64,000 nucleotides of DNA. It comes from Pisaster brevispinus. Its lineage: Eukaryota > Echinodermata > Asteroidea > Forcipulatida > Asteriidae. The stretch is from assembly GCA_023634235.1 (NCBI GenBank), contig JAMKCF010000003.1, positions 14,912,742-14,976,741 of the forward strand, written 5' to 3'. Below are positions 46,638 to 58,872 of the stretch, in pieces. The notes beneath the pieces were generated by a model. It had not been told where the DNA came from. It saw only the letters and a list, made by a program, of their open reading frames with translations, and searched no databases. Made by a program: the position numbers and the translations under genes. How positions within the stretch are numbered: position 1 is the first letter of the stretch; every line of letters starts with the position of its first letter.

Positions 46638-48168
46638 TGATAGGTTCATGGTCTAGAACATGGGGGAATCCGGGCCCACGAGCCATTTTTCAGGAATTTT
46701 TACATTTTGAAAAATCTCATTCCCGACTATCTACATTTCTAAAACAAATTGAGATTCGCATTATGTTTCCTGCACATTTCATTGGAATATTAGAGTTAGA
46801 CAAATCAACAACAGCTATTTCTGGCCGCATGGTGATGACTGTACCATACATGGTCTCTAGAATTGTCATACGATTGTGGTGCAAACTGAAGGAATAGAGT
46901 CAAATGACACAATGTTTTGTCAAAACAAACACCGGTGAAAATAACACAAACGTCTCAAATCACGTCCACTTTTAAAATCCTCCACATTCTCATTTTTATT
47001 CATCACTTTTTAATTTTTTTTTGTTTAATCATAATCTCTCAAAACGAGTATTTCGAAACTCTACATATGGATTTCATGATTACAATTACAAAGGAAAGTC
47101 CAATTATCCAACAACGAAAATCCTTCTCCGACAAGAAATAAATAAATGTACGTAAGCCATAAATCAGACTACTTTGATATCTCTACAGCACTACAAAGAC
47201 AGTAAAAAGCATTTTTAAATGTATTATTATTTAAAAGATCAAGTTTTGTAGTCACCTGAAACCAAAGCCCACATTATTCGCAATATACTCTAAACATCAC
47301 ATATAAACTGATTGTGCTCCAGTGCTTTTTTCTCTCATAATTTGTTCATTATTTTGTTTTTTAATTATCTATGACTATGATACAATAATTACAAATAGAT
47401 TTTTCCCCCAAACACCTAAATGCATATTTCTTCCACAATTTGCAAAGTTTGTTTTAGAAATTCTTAGGCAAATTTACATATTCCAAAAAAAACGTTGATC
47501 GCCAGAGATTTTTTATTATTCTTTTTTTTTGTATGAAAAGTAATTTTAAAAAAACGAAACTCGAGTACAGACACAATGTCTACAATTTTAGCACAAAATT
47601 TAACGCCTTGAGAAAAATATACAAAAATTGCAGCACACAAACAAATCTGGTCATTACTAGTGTACTTAACAAAGTCTCTATCTCACTCGCTCATAAAAAA
47701 AAAGACGAAAAACCCTGGTAAATTAAACTTAAATAAAAAAAAGAAATCAAACATTAGGGCAATGGATAATTTGCATAAATACAACGGTAAATCGACAACA
47801 GAGAACTAGTTCTTCAAACACAACTCAAAAAGGGTTTGACTAAAATTACGGAATTGTACATTATGATTGCATTTGATTTCTGCTTTTGGTCTAAAAAAAC
47901 GGTTTTGCAAAAGTGGCGGCCAAATATTGTAATTTTTTCTCAAGAAATCGTTGAGAGGGAATAGTTTTGGAAGGGATTTTGTGATTGAATGGAGAATTGA
48001 AACATTACATGTCAGCAGAATCACTGGGTGAATCGACCCTTCTTGAAAATGAGGGCATACTCCATAGAGCTCAAATGCAAGAACTAGAGGGCATACCAAA
48101 CCATGCGACAGGGCCCACCAACAAGAAGCATTTCTGCCCATTGAGACGAGGGCGCTGTACACAGGGGT

Positions 48169-48491
48169 TGATTTCACAAAGCGCTAAGATTCATCTTAAG
48201 ATCGGTTGCCAGCGCAGTCAACCCTTGTTATAAACAGCACTTTTATAAAGAGGTTCTGCTTATAAAGAGTACATTCTGAAGTCCTGAATCCCATTTCTGC
48301 TGTATTTCTCTGTTTTGCTGTCCTCTTATAACAACGTTCCTGTTATAAAGAGGTAATTTGGCCGGTCCCAGCGATCTTGTCATAACAAGAGTTCACTGGT
48401 TACCACAGTGATTTGTATTGTGACATCACACGTTGCTTAGCACTTAAGATTGATACACAGTTAAGATCAATCTTAACTCTTTGTGAAATCA
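48169..48491. mobile_element. MITE family B (TGATTTCACAAAG ends)
   Basis: The left TIR TGATTTCACAAAGCGCTAAG is inverted at the right as CTTAACTCTTTGTGAAATCA, about 35 bp imperfect. The interior has repeated TTATAAAGAGGT and CTTGTTATAA motifs. A fragment of the same terminus (TTTCACAAAGAGCTCAGATT) is at 4530-4558 in the protease gene. Confidence 0.75.
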
Positions 48492-49325
48492 GTTCACACA
48501 ACCAACATTTTTCAAGTGGACAATCTTATGCAATTTACCCTCATGAATTCATGCCCATGGCCAGTCAGCGGAGCTACATGAATAACGTAGCAGGTGCTCC
48601 CTCTAATTCCATTATTTAACTCTATGGCACAGTCGGAACTACGCAAATAATAAAACATTCACCGGGTTAGTCTGCTGCCACCTAGGGTCACACAGACTCC
48701 ATGTACTGACATTACCGAATGATTTTACAGCAATCTTTACTCGTTCACATCTAGTTTCTCTGTTCAATCAATGGTAATAAACACAAAAAAGTAGAAAATG
48801 TTTGACCTTGTTTTAAAAAAAGAAATTGCCAATGAATCCACAAGTGTTCCCCAACAACTGTGGTCATGCATGATATGGCATTTACTGAGCAAAATGTACA
48901 ATGATGAAAACAGATACGAAACAACTAACATAAACATCAGTTATTCATTCTTTAAAACAAAAGAGTTGTGTAATTAATTTAGTGGTTTGAACTACACATG
49001 TAAAAGATGAAATAGTTCATTGTGCATCTTGTAAATGAAATCAACAGCATGAGTTAAATCCTTGATTGGAATTTAGAAATAGTTTGCACATCGACATTTA
49101 GGCCAACAGTCACATTTATAAATTAAAAATGGATGCAGTTCATCACACTTTGTTAGGAATACCGCTGGTATTAAGGAAAATCATTTTAAAAACCAGGCGG
49201 ATCTCTAACAAAAAAAGTATTGATTACAAAAACTGGCCCCATAAGGAGACACTTTCAGTGGAGTTTTAGAATTTAATGTAGACATTGGGCATAAAAGAGA
49301 TCTATTGCCTACCCTAGACAATCCC

Positions 49326-49460
49326 AAATCCTTCTAAATCCAATTGCAAAAGAGAAGGATTCAGTAGGACTGGGTCCAGTAGGCCCAGTAACCATTGCTT
49401 AATCACAGGGTCAGGCATTCCAGTCTCAAGTCCAAACAATTTGGTGTGGAGTTACATAAG
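49326..49460 (-). repeat. Dispersed repeat, inverted copy of 34679-34823
   Basis: See 34679-34823: the shared order of TAGAAGGA, CAATTGG, ACTGGGCCTACTGG, GGAATGCCTGAC and CAAATTGTTTGGACTTG is kept over about 135 bp. Confidence 0.75.
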
Positions 49461-52400
49461 GGAAGAGGAAATGGAAGGATTTGGGCCTCGCTCTAGCCAA
49501 ACTGCCCGAGTCTGGTCAGGGCTAATGTTTCCACCCCTGCTCCAAAATAGAGTTTTAATGTGGTATATCTATGACCTAAATAGATTCTTTGTGATGTAAA
49601 ACACATCGTTAAGGTTAGAGCTACCGTTACCGTTACTCTACCAATAATGAAAGGGCACAATCTAACAACAAGCAAAATTGAGGGGCAAAGTTTTTTGAGA
49701 GGGTAGTGCTTAGGTTTGAGAGAGGGTTTTGTTTTTGGAAAGTCAATGTGAATGTCTCCGTAAGGTGTCAATTCTGAGGTAATAACTTTTTTTTTTTTGG
49801 GGGGGGACCACAGGAATTGAGATTATCTCAAACATCCTCAGCATAGCAACCATTGTGGCTAAATTGGTGAGCATAGAAAACCATTGCTAACCAATAACAA
49901 TAACAGGTTACCAGCCCAAAGTACCTTGTAATGTATATTGTATATGACTGGTTCCCTGTTAATTTTTGCAAAGCAGACAATTTTGCTAAGCACTACTCTG
50001 AATAATGCATTCGACTCCAGGTCCTTAATAGAAAGTTAATTGAATAGTTATGCCAGTAAAAATTGTAACAAGCTAAATTAAAGCTAGTGACTATAAAGTT
50101 GCATTTAGACGGCATAAAACAAAGTATAAACACGATAAATAGGTTTAGGGGATTTGTGAAATTCAAGTTTCAAATGTGCCAGTTCAAATGTGGCTTTGAT
50201 TTGCATTGGAAAGGTTTTTTTTCAAACACTACACTTTTAAAGTTGCCATCAATATAAAGAAATGGTCTGGTACCTGAACTTTCGATTGAAAGAACAAATA
50301 TGGAGAGGAGGAGGACCAGACTATAGGCACTGTTTGTTATGTTATGTAATGCCATTGGGTTAAGGGGTGGTACCCGATTGTATTTGCACATTGTGCTTAC
50401 TAAAAAATTACCCGGAACCAGACTACTTTGTGCCAACATTTTTAAAAGCTAGGATATCTAGGGTTAATCTAATCTACAGTACAAAAAATGGTCCCTCACG
50501 TTTCAAAACATTTTCTCCGTTTGCATATTTTCAAGTCTTTTGAAAAAACTTAGTCGATTTTTCAGAACTTTGTTTTTTTTAGTCTGGGTCAGTTTTTATT
50601 GGAAAAGCGTGGGCAACTAAAGTGGAAAATGTACAGTGGAAGGTTTCTATTTCTTTCTTCTTTTTAAGCATTACCCTTTTTACAATACAATCATTTATTA
50701 TTCTTCTTTTTTTTTACATCATAATTTAGTTTTCAAAAACACTACCTCACATTCCATCCAAAGAATCCATAACGTTTTGGAAAAAGAAAAAACCTCAGTA
50801 CGCACACACACATTACACGGAATGGAATAACATAAAAAAAAAATTGCCATCATTTCTGTATAAACACATAATTCAAACTGATTTTCTTTTCCGTTTGCCG
50901 TTCATACTATGTGTTGAATAAATATTGAAATAAACTACATTCTACATAGATATTTACAAAGATATGATTTATTAGTAAGTTTTCTATGCTAGTACATCTG
51001 ATAAAAGTTACATTAAAAGAAGAAATCTGTTACCTACACGATGTGTGCTAACCCAACTTTATAAACCTTCAGCGTCTTGTTTGATGGTTGAAACTCCATC
51101 ACACATTTTTGAGACATCATGAGACAACTTTGATGGGACTCGAACCCACAACACCCCACATGCACGAATTTCATGCATTTGCGTGGAATTCCACCTCATG
51201 ACTTTTTCTCTCAGTACCTAAATCATTGCTTTGGACTCAATATCGGGCTTTGCACATATTGTGTAGATAAGAGAATTCTGGAGTGAATTTAAGTAGGTTT
51301 GTGAAAAATGTGAGGGAATCTACACCAAACAGGCAAAACTTTCCGACCTGTTTTTTTAATTTCTTTTAAAGACCATGCAGCATTGACTTCTCCTGAGCCA
51401 AACAAAATTAATTGTAACAGTGGCTTTGTTCATCCTCTCCTACAGAGCAGCATTGGCAAGGAAGTATTCAAAACTGCAGCAAAAAAGTGTCTCTCTTTTT
51501 AAAATTGCTTTGAACGTGTTTCCCATCACACAAGGGATCAGGCCTTGCATTCCTACTTGGGACACTGCATTCCTACTTGGACACCAAAGGAAACAAACTC
51601 CAGATATGGCCGGCGGCATTCATATCACAGGAACACTTTTGCATCCTCTTTGTTTTCCCCTCCCTCTCTCTCTCTCTCTCTCTAAGGAACTCCAACAAGA
51701 CAATTCACGACACAACCACAAACAAAAATACCATGAAAACCCCCAAAATATACTTCATTACTGGCAGACCACGCAAAAAAGCTAACCACCACAAATCTCC
51801 CACCCCCCAAAAAACATATACAAAGTTTAAAACTGTACAAATTATTCAAATGTCGGTAAAAATGTTGACGTCTGTCTTTATCGCAGTATCTTGAGCGAAA
51901 ATCTAAGTATGTCCTCTGTACATGGTCTTCATTTGCACAAATTTTAAAAATTCAGTCATTTCTTTTTAAAGTAATGCTAATACTTTGATTGTGGTTTTTT
52001 CAATGTCATCACAAATTTACCAGGAAAACCACTGTTTTCTTGTCTTAAAACAACAAATGAACTTATTCGTCCATGAATTGAATAGGAAAAGGCTGTCCAG
52101 TGGTACGGCCATCTTGTTCCACCCCCCCTCCCCTTTCAATCCATGCGATCAAGCTGAGGTTAGACAGGAAAACAGTCTCCCCATTGTTCATGTTTAGAGA
52201 AACAGTTATTGCTTACACAGGGAATGAGACAAGACTAACCACCGCCTGATGAAAGTCTATGCATGTCTTTGAATTCCTAATGGACAATGTCACCAGGCGT
52301 TTCTGTTCTTCCTTAACAAAACAGAACTTCAGCATTAAAATAAATAACCCCCCCTACCTGGACCAATGAGTCGGTCTGTTCACAACACTTACTAAGTGAT

Positions 52401-53566
52401 CAGCATGATCGATGCATTGAATTTACGGGGAGTACAAAAGAATTGCAACTCAAATGTGATGAGGACATTTTTGGAGGGCGTTTTTTTGAAAGACACTAAG
52501 ACCAGAGATACAAAACAAGCTTTTTTACCCATTTACTTTTTTTAAGGGGGCGTCTGCAGTGTATGAAATATATTCTACCCTTTCCCCTTTCATTGAATAT
52601 TACACATCCTATCAAACAGATGTTGTAAGAAAAATAATTTAGCATGCTAAGTATATTACTAAGTAGCCCTAATTGCATTTAAAGTCCACTGAAAAATGAA
52701 AAGGAGAACAAAAAAGAAGGCGATTGTAGCATACATAAAAGGCTACCATCACCTTGCATTCCTGGACACTGCCCTAGCAAATACGACAAATCAACTGGAT
52801 ACAATCCTGTGGTTGAATAAAATCCTTAAACAATTGCACCGTGAATATTGTATGAAAACAATAAATAACAAAAAACCTAACGCAACAGTGAAGTATTCAC
52901 ACTGCATGAGATATGGCTCGACTCACATTTCACACCCCTGTAACAACACAATGGTGTCTTCCATGATAATACGCAATAATAGACTTCTCCATTCATTAGA
53001 GGTAGTTATTTGGGAACAAACAGCCTGCATATACTTTTCGAAGTTTACGAGTTCTACAGTATCTCATCTGAAAAACAGCAAAGCTAAAACATGGATTCAC
53101 GATGGGCCACTACTCATTGCTTTACTCTAAGGGTCGTGTCAACTAAAATGTTACGTGACTTTAGTGGGCGTTATTCAAACACACATTTATATTTCCATGG
53201 CTACAGTTCTGGTGGTTACATAATAAGCATCTTATAAAGCCTTTTCGAGAGGGTAACTTTAAATGACTGATGTCACAAAAGCAACTGAAACTAAGGAATA
53301 GTACTTCTTCAAACGAAAAAATCACTCATGGACTGAAAGACTTCAAAGAAAAGAACTCAATTTTCCTACATGGGCTTTTAAGGATCTGGACAAGGTACAG
53401 TTTTGACCCCATGCACAACGTTGAAGTAAAATTCTTCTGCGCACACTCTGACTCCTGAAATGTCATCACCGGATAGGTGCGTGTAAGTGCGCTGTGCATC
53501 GTGAAATGGGTCAGTTCTTGAAACTGTTACAGCTGGCTTTCTTAACCTCTCAGATCTAATGACCAC

Positions 53567-53723
53567 GGCCCAATTTCATAGAGCTGCTTATACACAAGAA
53601 GCTAAGCACAAAAAATCGTGCTTACCAGATTAAGGTAACCAGATAAAATACCATATCTCATGTACCATCTATGACAGGTGTCCTGCTCATTTGTGCTTAG
53701 CAGAAAATTGTGACAGTGGGCCC
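53567..53723. mobile_element. MITE family A, 157-bp copy
   Basis: GGCCCAATTTCATAGAGCTG at the left; the right end is reduced to GTGACAGTGGGCCC. The interior AGCTAAGCACAAAAAATCGT and CAGGTGTCCTGCTCATTTGT is conserved. It has a short internal deletion compared with the 190-bp copies. Confidence 0.85.
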
Positions 53724-54740
53724 CAGGTATTGAGCAAAGATGAAATGCTGCTACTGGCTTGCTTACTGTCTCTGAATCAAGATAAGGTACAGCGCTGTTC
53801 TACAGACTTTCCAGCAAGACTTGTTTGCGAGTGAATTGTACCAACCAGTTTTCAGGGGAGAAGTGCTGCCTTGCTGTACCACATCTTAACCAGGACTTCA
53901 AGAAGCTGTTGAACATACAAAGTAGCTTAGCACATATCTAACTCGCTTACTAGTAGAGGCGGGTTACCGGCCAAAATGAGACTTAATATACATTACTTGT
54001 GACTGGTACCTTGCCAATGTGTGCTTTTCTACCGAGAACAAATCGTGAGGTTCAGAAGCTTATGACACTGGCCCTCTTACACTTAAAACGAAAATTCTGC
54101 TATGGCAAAGAAATCAGGCAAATATATGGAATTTCTGTCTTCGTTCAATTAAAAGCAATGGGTACTCAAGTGCGGTGCTAAGCACCAGTAATACTGCAAC
54201 TGGGCATCATCATTATTATCTTTCACATCTTATTTCAACTGAAATTGCCAAAGAAGATATTCGGCAGTAAATTTTGACTGATTTCAGGTAACTTTGATCA
54301 CTGGATGTGCAGATAAAACACAAACTCTTTTACGGGAATAATAAATTAAAGGCTCAAAACTACATTTGGTTTATACTACGTCTTTACGTGCAAAAAAAAG
54401 AAAAAATCCCCAAACTTAGCACCATCTTTGGCAAACAAAAAACTGTACAAATCCTCCAATCACACTTTTACCCCCCCCCCCAAAAAAGACAATTGACTCT
54501 TCGGTTAGCACAAAGCAAGACTCCACTTTATACTGGAGGTGTTTCACAGAAACCCTTGTGAACCAAAGTGTTCAAATTTCCACCCAAAGAGCCAACTGCT
54601 GCTAAAACAAACACAAACACTGGCAGATTACACAGACACCCTTAACTTGCATACTACAAAATATCTACCACCTTTATGAAAAATTGTTCTTACTGTACAC
54701 TATTTGTTGGGATTATTATTTATACGTCTCAAACAACTGG

Positions 54741-54860
54741 GTCCAATTTCCATAGAGATGCTAAGCAGCTAAACACCATGCTTAGCATAAACGGGGAACC
54801 AGCCAAAAGACCATGCAACGCACACTTAATGTGACTGGTTTCCTGCTACTCCTTGATTTG
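54741..54860. mobile_element. MITE family A, decayed fragment
   Basis: TCCAATTTCCATAGAGATGC followed by AAGCAGCTAAACACCATGCTTAGC and AATGTGACTGGTTTCCTGCT follows the family order. The right end is not recognisable. Confidence 0.5.
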
Positions 54861-56024
54861 AGGATCAACCCAAAACAAGCTTAAATCCATGTTTTTGTTT
54901 GGCCGGATTTTCATAGATCTAATACAGCCGAGACCAAGGCCAGACATGGGGGAGGGGGGTGGCACTACAATGTTGACGGAACTCACAGCTTTCAGTGTTG
55001 AGTTTGTCGATTTGATTCTGATGGATTCCAGAAGGCGCTACACAAAACCGATCGAGAGTTACGGGCAACGGCAGTTTCTGCCTTACACCCCTATGACAAC
55101 TGGGCCCAGCTGTTGGTGTACTTTTGTTAAAATTGCAGCATTGGATATGACTGGCGACGTAACGCATCACGAGTAACATGAATCACACAGTATTGCTCGT
55201 TACCGACACATTCATCGTAATAAATAGGTTAGGCTATGCATAGGGCTCGATCCACTGAGCCTCACTGCACCTCTGAGGTCCTCCATGGACCAAGGGTTGG
55301 GTGGAAGGAGGGTCACAGAGAGAAGGGGAGGAGGGAGGGGGTGGGATGGGCCCATTGCTCACCACACCAATGGTTACCCATTTGTGACTGGTTTTACTCC
55401 CATGGTTGGGGAGTGGGTGGCAATTCCGAGGCACTAGCTACTGACGAGCTGTCAAACAAAACGAACAGAAAACAAAGTAAATTGATAAGGAGGGCAAGAA
55501 AGACGGAGACAGATAATAATAATAATAATGATAACAATATTATTATGGGTTGGGTTTTTGGCCCTTACACCGGTGTGTATTAAACACTGTATACTCAGAA
55601 CTTTTTCATTCACAGGACCCGAGAAAATACTTAGTATACAGCAAAGATTACAGAGTGCCGAAAGCGCAACAAGATGGAGAACTCCAGCTGAAATGGACGC
55701 CATTTCAGCAAGCAAACTCTTTTGATGCAACAATAGATCAGTGCAGACAATAACAAACAAAATAAAAAAACTAAATATATGCTTGCTGAAAGGCGCCCAT
55801 GTGTTTTTCACGTTCCAACAACAGATAGAGCTACAGATTTTTAAGAGCCTGCTCTCGCCAAACGACTTAGCTACCCAAAACTTTACATTACAAGGAATAG
55901 TCTCCCATTCATGTACCGCCTAGGCAAATGTTCGTGCCGCACGTATATTGTCCATTGTCTGGGCCAAAATGGGTATAAACACAGTAGGCGTGGGGGGAGG
56001 GCGAGTGCTTCGAACAAGTCTCAC

Positions 56025-58836
56025 CTTGCAAAACTCTTGAAGGCAGCAGACTGGGGGTTGATGCAGAGGGGTACACTATTACCCTGGTGTCGATCTGTGA
56101 TGAACGTGTGTAATGCCTCTGCAATATACAAAAACGTACACATATGAAATAACCAAATCAATGCTACATGCAATGTGCTACAGGATTGAATGAAACCGAG
56201 GCCCCAATTTCATAGAGCTGCTTGAGCTGAAAATTTTGCTGAGCAATTTTCTGCTAAATAAAACTGAGCAGGGGGACCAGTCACAGACGTTATGTGTGGA
56301 ATGTTTATTTTGGCTGGTAACCTTACTCTGGTAAGCAAAACTTGTTTGTGCTAGGCTACTTTATGAGCTTAAGCAGCTCTATCAGATTTGTCTTTGATGA
56401 TGGACTTCTGAAAGATGTTGGTGGTAATGTACATGCAAATAGCATGGGTCAAACTGTGCTAAATTGCTTAGCACTCAAAGATGTTTAGCATGGAAAAGGT
56501 TAGCCCCTGGGAAAACAGCAAAAAGCAAAATGCCACATGGAGCATATTATTTCAGTGGTTCCCTGCTCTATTTTGCTTTGAACATTTATCTGTGCAACTT
56601 TTAGCTGGTTAACATCTCCTCCCAATCTTTTTTTTCAGATTTAGGGTAATTGTCATCTTGCCAATCGAAAAAGGAAAGGACTTCTCCTAATACCATTTAT
56701 AGCATTTTTAAACTCAACCAATCACTCAATACATTCTACACCAAGTTTATCACAAAGACTTATGCCACTCCACTGTTCCGTCAACTAATTTCGACTTCAT
56801 CACGTGTGCATTAAACTTTTGACCTTCCAGCCGGTCAGTCTCACCTTTGACCTCATGGACACTGCACAACCCGTCCTCGAACTCCGAGCTGAACCTCTGA
56901 GGCGCCGCTGGCTCAAAGTCGGAGGTGTATTGCCGCCCGGCCGCCGTGTTATGACAGCAGCGACACATACACGTGTGGTAGCGTAACCGCCCTTCCTCTA
57001 AGTAGGGGTGGGTGAGGGCATCTGTGCACGAGATACGTTTGTCCTGTAAAGACAAGACAAAATAACGTCACGGAGGGCAAGGTTGGGGTCTACATGGACT
57101 GGTTTAGATGTTTAGAAGGGGTTTGTGGGGTGTGGGGTGGACGAGTTTCCGTATCTATTCTGTGCCTGTTGTGAAACACAAATTCAAATAACGGGGATCT
57201 GTGCGTGAGTTGTAGAAAACAAATATTGAATCCATTTTTCTTTGTGCATAATTGCTCTTGGCTCTGTCTCCTGAAATGGAATAGTCCAGTCCTCGTGATT
57301 ATATTCTGCGACAACGCACTCACATGCATCCTAAATTTATATAATATACACATGCAATATCGGTATTACAAGCGGTTTGAGAAGCCCTTTGTGTGTTATC
57401 AAGCGCTATAAAAGAACTGGGTGTTGTCTTTATTGTGAACAGGATCTCAGTTGCGACCACTTAATGATGATGAGTTGCGACCACTAAATGATGATGATGA
57501 TGATTGTCTTTATTTGTATGAAGTCAAGCGCCACAAGTCATCGTTTGTTTGCAACTGTTCAGAGCATTAAAGCAATCAGGTCATCCATTGCGAGAAATTT
57601 TCAATGGACTTGGGGGTGGGCTCAGATGCAATTTCTAGGTTACCAAAGGCACTGGCACAGCATCAGGAGCGCAGAGAATCTCCGCTGAAATTGCGGCAAT
57701 TGAATGAAGTACTTACCGGATTAAAGACGAGCATCCGACTCAGGAGATGGACAGCTTCATGGGTAGCCTGGGCGGACAGACTATATAATGCTGACAGGCA
57801 AGGCTGTGGATACAAAGCATTCAAACTATTGCGATCAAACAGTCTGGGTTTTCAAGCTATACACAAATACACAATTGCTTTAATGTCGTTTGCGAGATTT
57901 ACAAATAAAACAAAGAATCTTTACGAATAATTAACACACACTACAGTTCTTTAGGCCTTATTAAATAAGCAACATTTACAACAAATGTCGTTAGCTAGAA
58001 TGGAAACATCTGTATTTGATGGTTTCTTCTCAAGAGTCCAAGAAACTGTTAGAATTTTAGAATAGTTCACCTAGAGCGAACATCACCTTAAAAAAAAGTA
58101 CATAGTGGATGCCGTAGCCAAGCGGTCAAGCACACTGGACTTAAGCTCTAGTGTTTCTGACCAGCAGAGTGTGGGTTCGAGTCCCAGTCTTGACACTTGT
58201 GTTCTTAAGCAAGACACTTAACCATAATTGCTTCGTCCTTCGGATGGGACGTAAAGCTGTTGGTCCCGCGTGTTGTGAATGCCAAAAAAACAAAACGCAG
58301 TACACTTATCATTAAGGGAAAGGGTTCGGCATTTTCTGGTGTGGTTGGCTGCAGATTGCGCCACAGCACCTTGTAAACCGTTACATGGTGCTGTATAAAT
58401 AAATGGGTCTTATAACGAGCGCTTTGATGCGCCCTCTTGTGTGATACAGCACTATACATGAACTGTGTATTCTTATAATAATTACCAATATGTTACAGTT
58501 GAGCAAATAAAGATATATGCAACAACACATCGTGTCAACAATAAAGATAATGAAGCTTTCCAAATAAAAAAATCAATGAAATCATACTCTTGATTGAACA
58601 TTATACATCATATAGACATCAACAAAATGTTCAATTTAGGAGAAGAACAAGCAAAATGGTTACAAAAATACAACACAAAGACAAAAATTACCACAGCAAC
58701 AAAAGAGGTAATAAAAGGGAATTATCATCATTGACCTCAATGAGGGCACTGTTTGTCATACGCCGAGGATCTATTGCATTATTTGTTGTAAAGCGTTGTG
58801 ATACATTTTGCATAAGAGCGCTAAATAATCACTTGG

Positions 58837-58872
<36 letters not shown>

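Larger units (their letters stand above)
44170..56024. other. 11.9-kb gene-poor region: LRWD1 3' UTR and NLK 3' region
   Basis: No coding region supported. LRWD1 and NLK converge here, so the left few kb may be LRWD1 3' UTR (AATAAA at 46168-46173 is one candidate) and much of 47000-55000 may be NLK 3' UTR or its last intron. The sequence is AT-rich with homopolymer runs. It holds several MITE family A copies (44713, 46466, 53567, about 54741), a different TIR element at 48169 and an inverted copy of the 34679 repeat at 49326-49460. Confidence 0.45.

Noticed and set aside
52696..53130. 144-codon plus-strand ORF
   Set aside because: AT-rich region, low-complexity Lys/Asn/Thr peptide, no splice-supported partner exons and no recognisable domain.
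55234..55434. Possible terminal NLK exon (Pro-rich, ending in WIEPYA)
   Set aside because: The frame could accept the phase-2 splice, but the acceptor is poor, the flank looks like MITE remnant, and the peptide does not resemble known NLK tails.
55452..55811. 119-codon minus-strand ORF near the NLK 3' end
   Set aside because: No NLK-like sequence and no plausible splice link; contains a translated ATT microsatellite (poly-Ile).
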